From: an uncultured Coriobacteriaceae bacterium
GTDB taxonomy: Bacteria > Actinomycetota > Coriobacteriia > Coriobacteriales > Atopobiaceae
Assembly: GCA_902786015.1 (NCBI GenBank)
Contig: CADAAU010000010.1
Span: forward strand, 62,001-126,000
Length of the DNA stretch: 64,000 nucleotides
Reading direction: 5' to 3'
A program made the translations under genes and the position numbers. Below, one piece after another: positions 62,915 to 64,000 of this stretch; positions within the stretch are counted from its first letter, which is position 1; each line of letters begins with the position of its first letter. The notes beneath the pieces are model-generated. The model was not told the DNA's origin. It worked only from the letters and a program-made list of their open reading frames with translations, and searched no databases.

Positions 62915-63832
62915 ATGAGAATTGTCTTTATGGGCACGCCCGAATTTGCCGTTCCCTCGCTTCGTGCTCTTGCTGAGCATCACGATGTTGTATTGGTGGT
63001 AACGCGGCCCGATGCCGTGCGTGGGCGTGGGAAAAAGCTCGTTCCCTCTGCGGTGAAGGCAGTGGCACAGGAGTTGGGGCTTGAGGTATTGGAGGCGGCG
63101 AAGGCCGATGCCGCCATGGTCGAGCGGGTGGTCGGGCTTAAGCCTGACGTCATCTGCGTCGCGGCATATGGCGCCCTGCTTCCCGACGACATTCTCTTGT
63201 GTGCTCCGCATGGATGCGTCAATGTTCATGCTTCACTTCTGCCGCGCGGACGTGGTGCCGCGCCCATACAGCGCGCACTTCTGGAAGGCGACGATCGCGT
63301 GGGCGTTTCGATCATGCGTCTGGTCAAGGCAATGGATGCGGGCCCGTACTGCAGACAAGGCTCCCTTGAGGTAGAGGAGCATACCTGTCCGACGATCATG
63401 TCTCGACTTGCCGAGCTGGGTGCGCAGGAACTTGTCGGAGCGCTTGAAGACATGGAAGCGAGGACCGTCGAGTGGATTGAGCAGGATGAGTGCCTCGTGA
63501 CTTATGCGGCAAAGATCGAGAAGAGCGAAATGCTTTTGGACCCTGCGGATGCCGCGCTCGTCAATCGGCATCGCGTGCAGGCATCGCTCGATGCGGCTCC
63601 GGCGCGTCTTGTGGTGGGGGGTCGAGGCGTCCGCGTGCTCGATGCGCGCGTCGTCGATCAAGACGTCGACTCCGGTGCTGTTGTGGTTGCCAAGAGGCGC
63701 GTCTTCTTAGGTTGTGCCGATGGCGCTCTTGAGCTTTTGAGCGTGAAGCCCGATGGCAAGCGACAAATGAGTGCGAGTGACTGGTCGGCCGGCCTTCGCG
63801 GTAACCTGACGTGGGAGCGGGTTGCACGGTGA
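62915..63832 (+). CDS. fmt: Methionyl-tRNA formyltransferase
   Basis: 305 residues. Formylates initiator Met-tRNA using 10-formyl-THF. MRIVFMGTPEFAVPSLRAL start, catalytic region VNVHASLLPRGRGAAPIQRA, and the C-terminal domain. ATG after GGGAGG. The last codons overlap rsmB (GTGA). Confidence 0.97.
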   Translation: MRIVFMGTPEFAVPSLRALAEHHDVVLVVTRPDAVRGRGKKLVPSAVKAVAQELGLEVLEAAKADAAMVERVVGLKPDVICVAAYGALLPDDILLCAPHGCVNVHASLLPRGRGAAPIQRALLEGDDRVGVSIMRLVKAMDAGPYCRQGSLEVEEHTCPTIMSRLAELGAQELVGALEDMEARTVEWIEQDECLVTYAAKIEKSEMLLDPADAALVNRHRVQASLDAAPARLVVGGRGVRVLDARVVDQDVDSGAVVVAKRRVFLGCADGALELLSVKPDGKRQMSASDWSAGLRGNLTWERVAR

Positions 63833-64000
63833 CGCAGGTTTCTGCGGCCAGGAAGGCGGCCGTTCGCGTCCTTGGCGATGTTAGGCGTCGTGAGGGGCGA
63901 GCACGCGACATCATGCGTTCGTCACCGCAACTCGCTCCATTGAGCGACCGCGACCGGGCACTGGCGTCGCGCATCGTATTGGGCGTTGTGGCCTCTAGGG
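63829..64000 (+). CDS. rsmB: 16S rRNA m5C967 methyltransferase RsmB, N-terminus only
   Basis: 57 codons remain before the window ends. Start GTG overlaps the fmt stop. AARKAAVRVLGDVRR and LSDRDRALASRIVLGV match the NusB-like N-terminal domain of RsmB/Sun. The fmt-rsmB order is standard. The methyltransferase domain lies outside. Confidence 0.85.
   Translation, partial: MTQVSAARKAAVRVLGDVRRREGRARDIMRSSPQLAPLSDRDRALASRIVLGVVASR

Noticed and set aside
1-64000. CRISPR arrays and rRNA genes
   Set aside because: No regularly spaced direct repeats of suitable size and no rRNA sequence were seen.

Overview
The window reads as a moderately GC-rich actinobacterial chromosome. The most likely source is class Coriobacteriia (Atopobium/Olsenella/Collinsella-like). 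This is an inference from gene content: LPxTG/sortase pili, a RecJ-helicase fusion, SecD without YajC, a DUF4012 protein, VanZ and the QueH-type queuosine pathway. No taxonomic marker search could be run.

Layout. (1) 1-5400, minus strand: a zinc-ribbon membrane protein cut by the window edge, then half of the spc ribosomal cluster (rplE-rpsN-rpsH-rplF-rplR-rpsE-rpmD-rplO-secY). secY carries a one-base frameshift near its 3' end. The usual upstream genes rplN/rplX and downstream adk/map/infA are absent. (2) 5540-13300, minus strand: an eight-gene surface-fibre operon. It combines an LPSTG backbone pilin and class C sortase with a SipW-type signal peptidase and SipW-dependent (TasA-like) subunits. 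(3) 13300-34700: an accessory island full of mobile-element debris (intact IS110, two istB remnants, IS3 remnant, truncated integrase, glycosyltransferase scrap). Between the debris lie cargo operons: an unrecognised three-gene membrane operon (16820-17958), a YaaC-family two-gene operon (19594-21811), an AbiEi/AbiEii pair, an AlbA_2-type ATP-binding regulator behind phased repeats, decayed defence-like genes (GGGD-motif fragment, DUF2971), a VanZ protein, a DUF4012 protein and a nuclease-like orphan. (4) 35177-46683, mostly plus strand: a cation exchanger, a DUF4349 lipoprotein, TspO, three queuosine genes (queH, queA, tgt), coiled-coil/zinc-ribbon/TerB-like proteins, HPr and a HAD phosphatase. 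(5) 46828-54595: a tightly packed run secD - recJ/helicase fusion - RelA/SpoT - MBL hydrolase. (6) 54600-64000: tRNA-Leu, a sortase-like protein, the infC-rpmI-rplT operon with an AUA start and a structured leader, a WecA/TagO-type transferase, a probable 6S RNA, a large acyltransferase with two SGNH domains, a radical SAM activase, tRNA-Ala, and def-fmt-rsmB.

Working together: the ribosomal, initiation (infC, def, fmt, rsmB), tRNA and queuosine genes form a translation theme. The pilus operon, sortase-like protein, WecA homologue and acyltransferase build or modify the cell surface. The island between them is the variable, defence-like part. The best candidates for something undescribed are the three-gene membrane operon, the YaaC operon, the hybrid SipW/sortase fibre operon and a 157-bp MITE-like palindrome upstream of queH.
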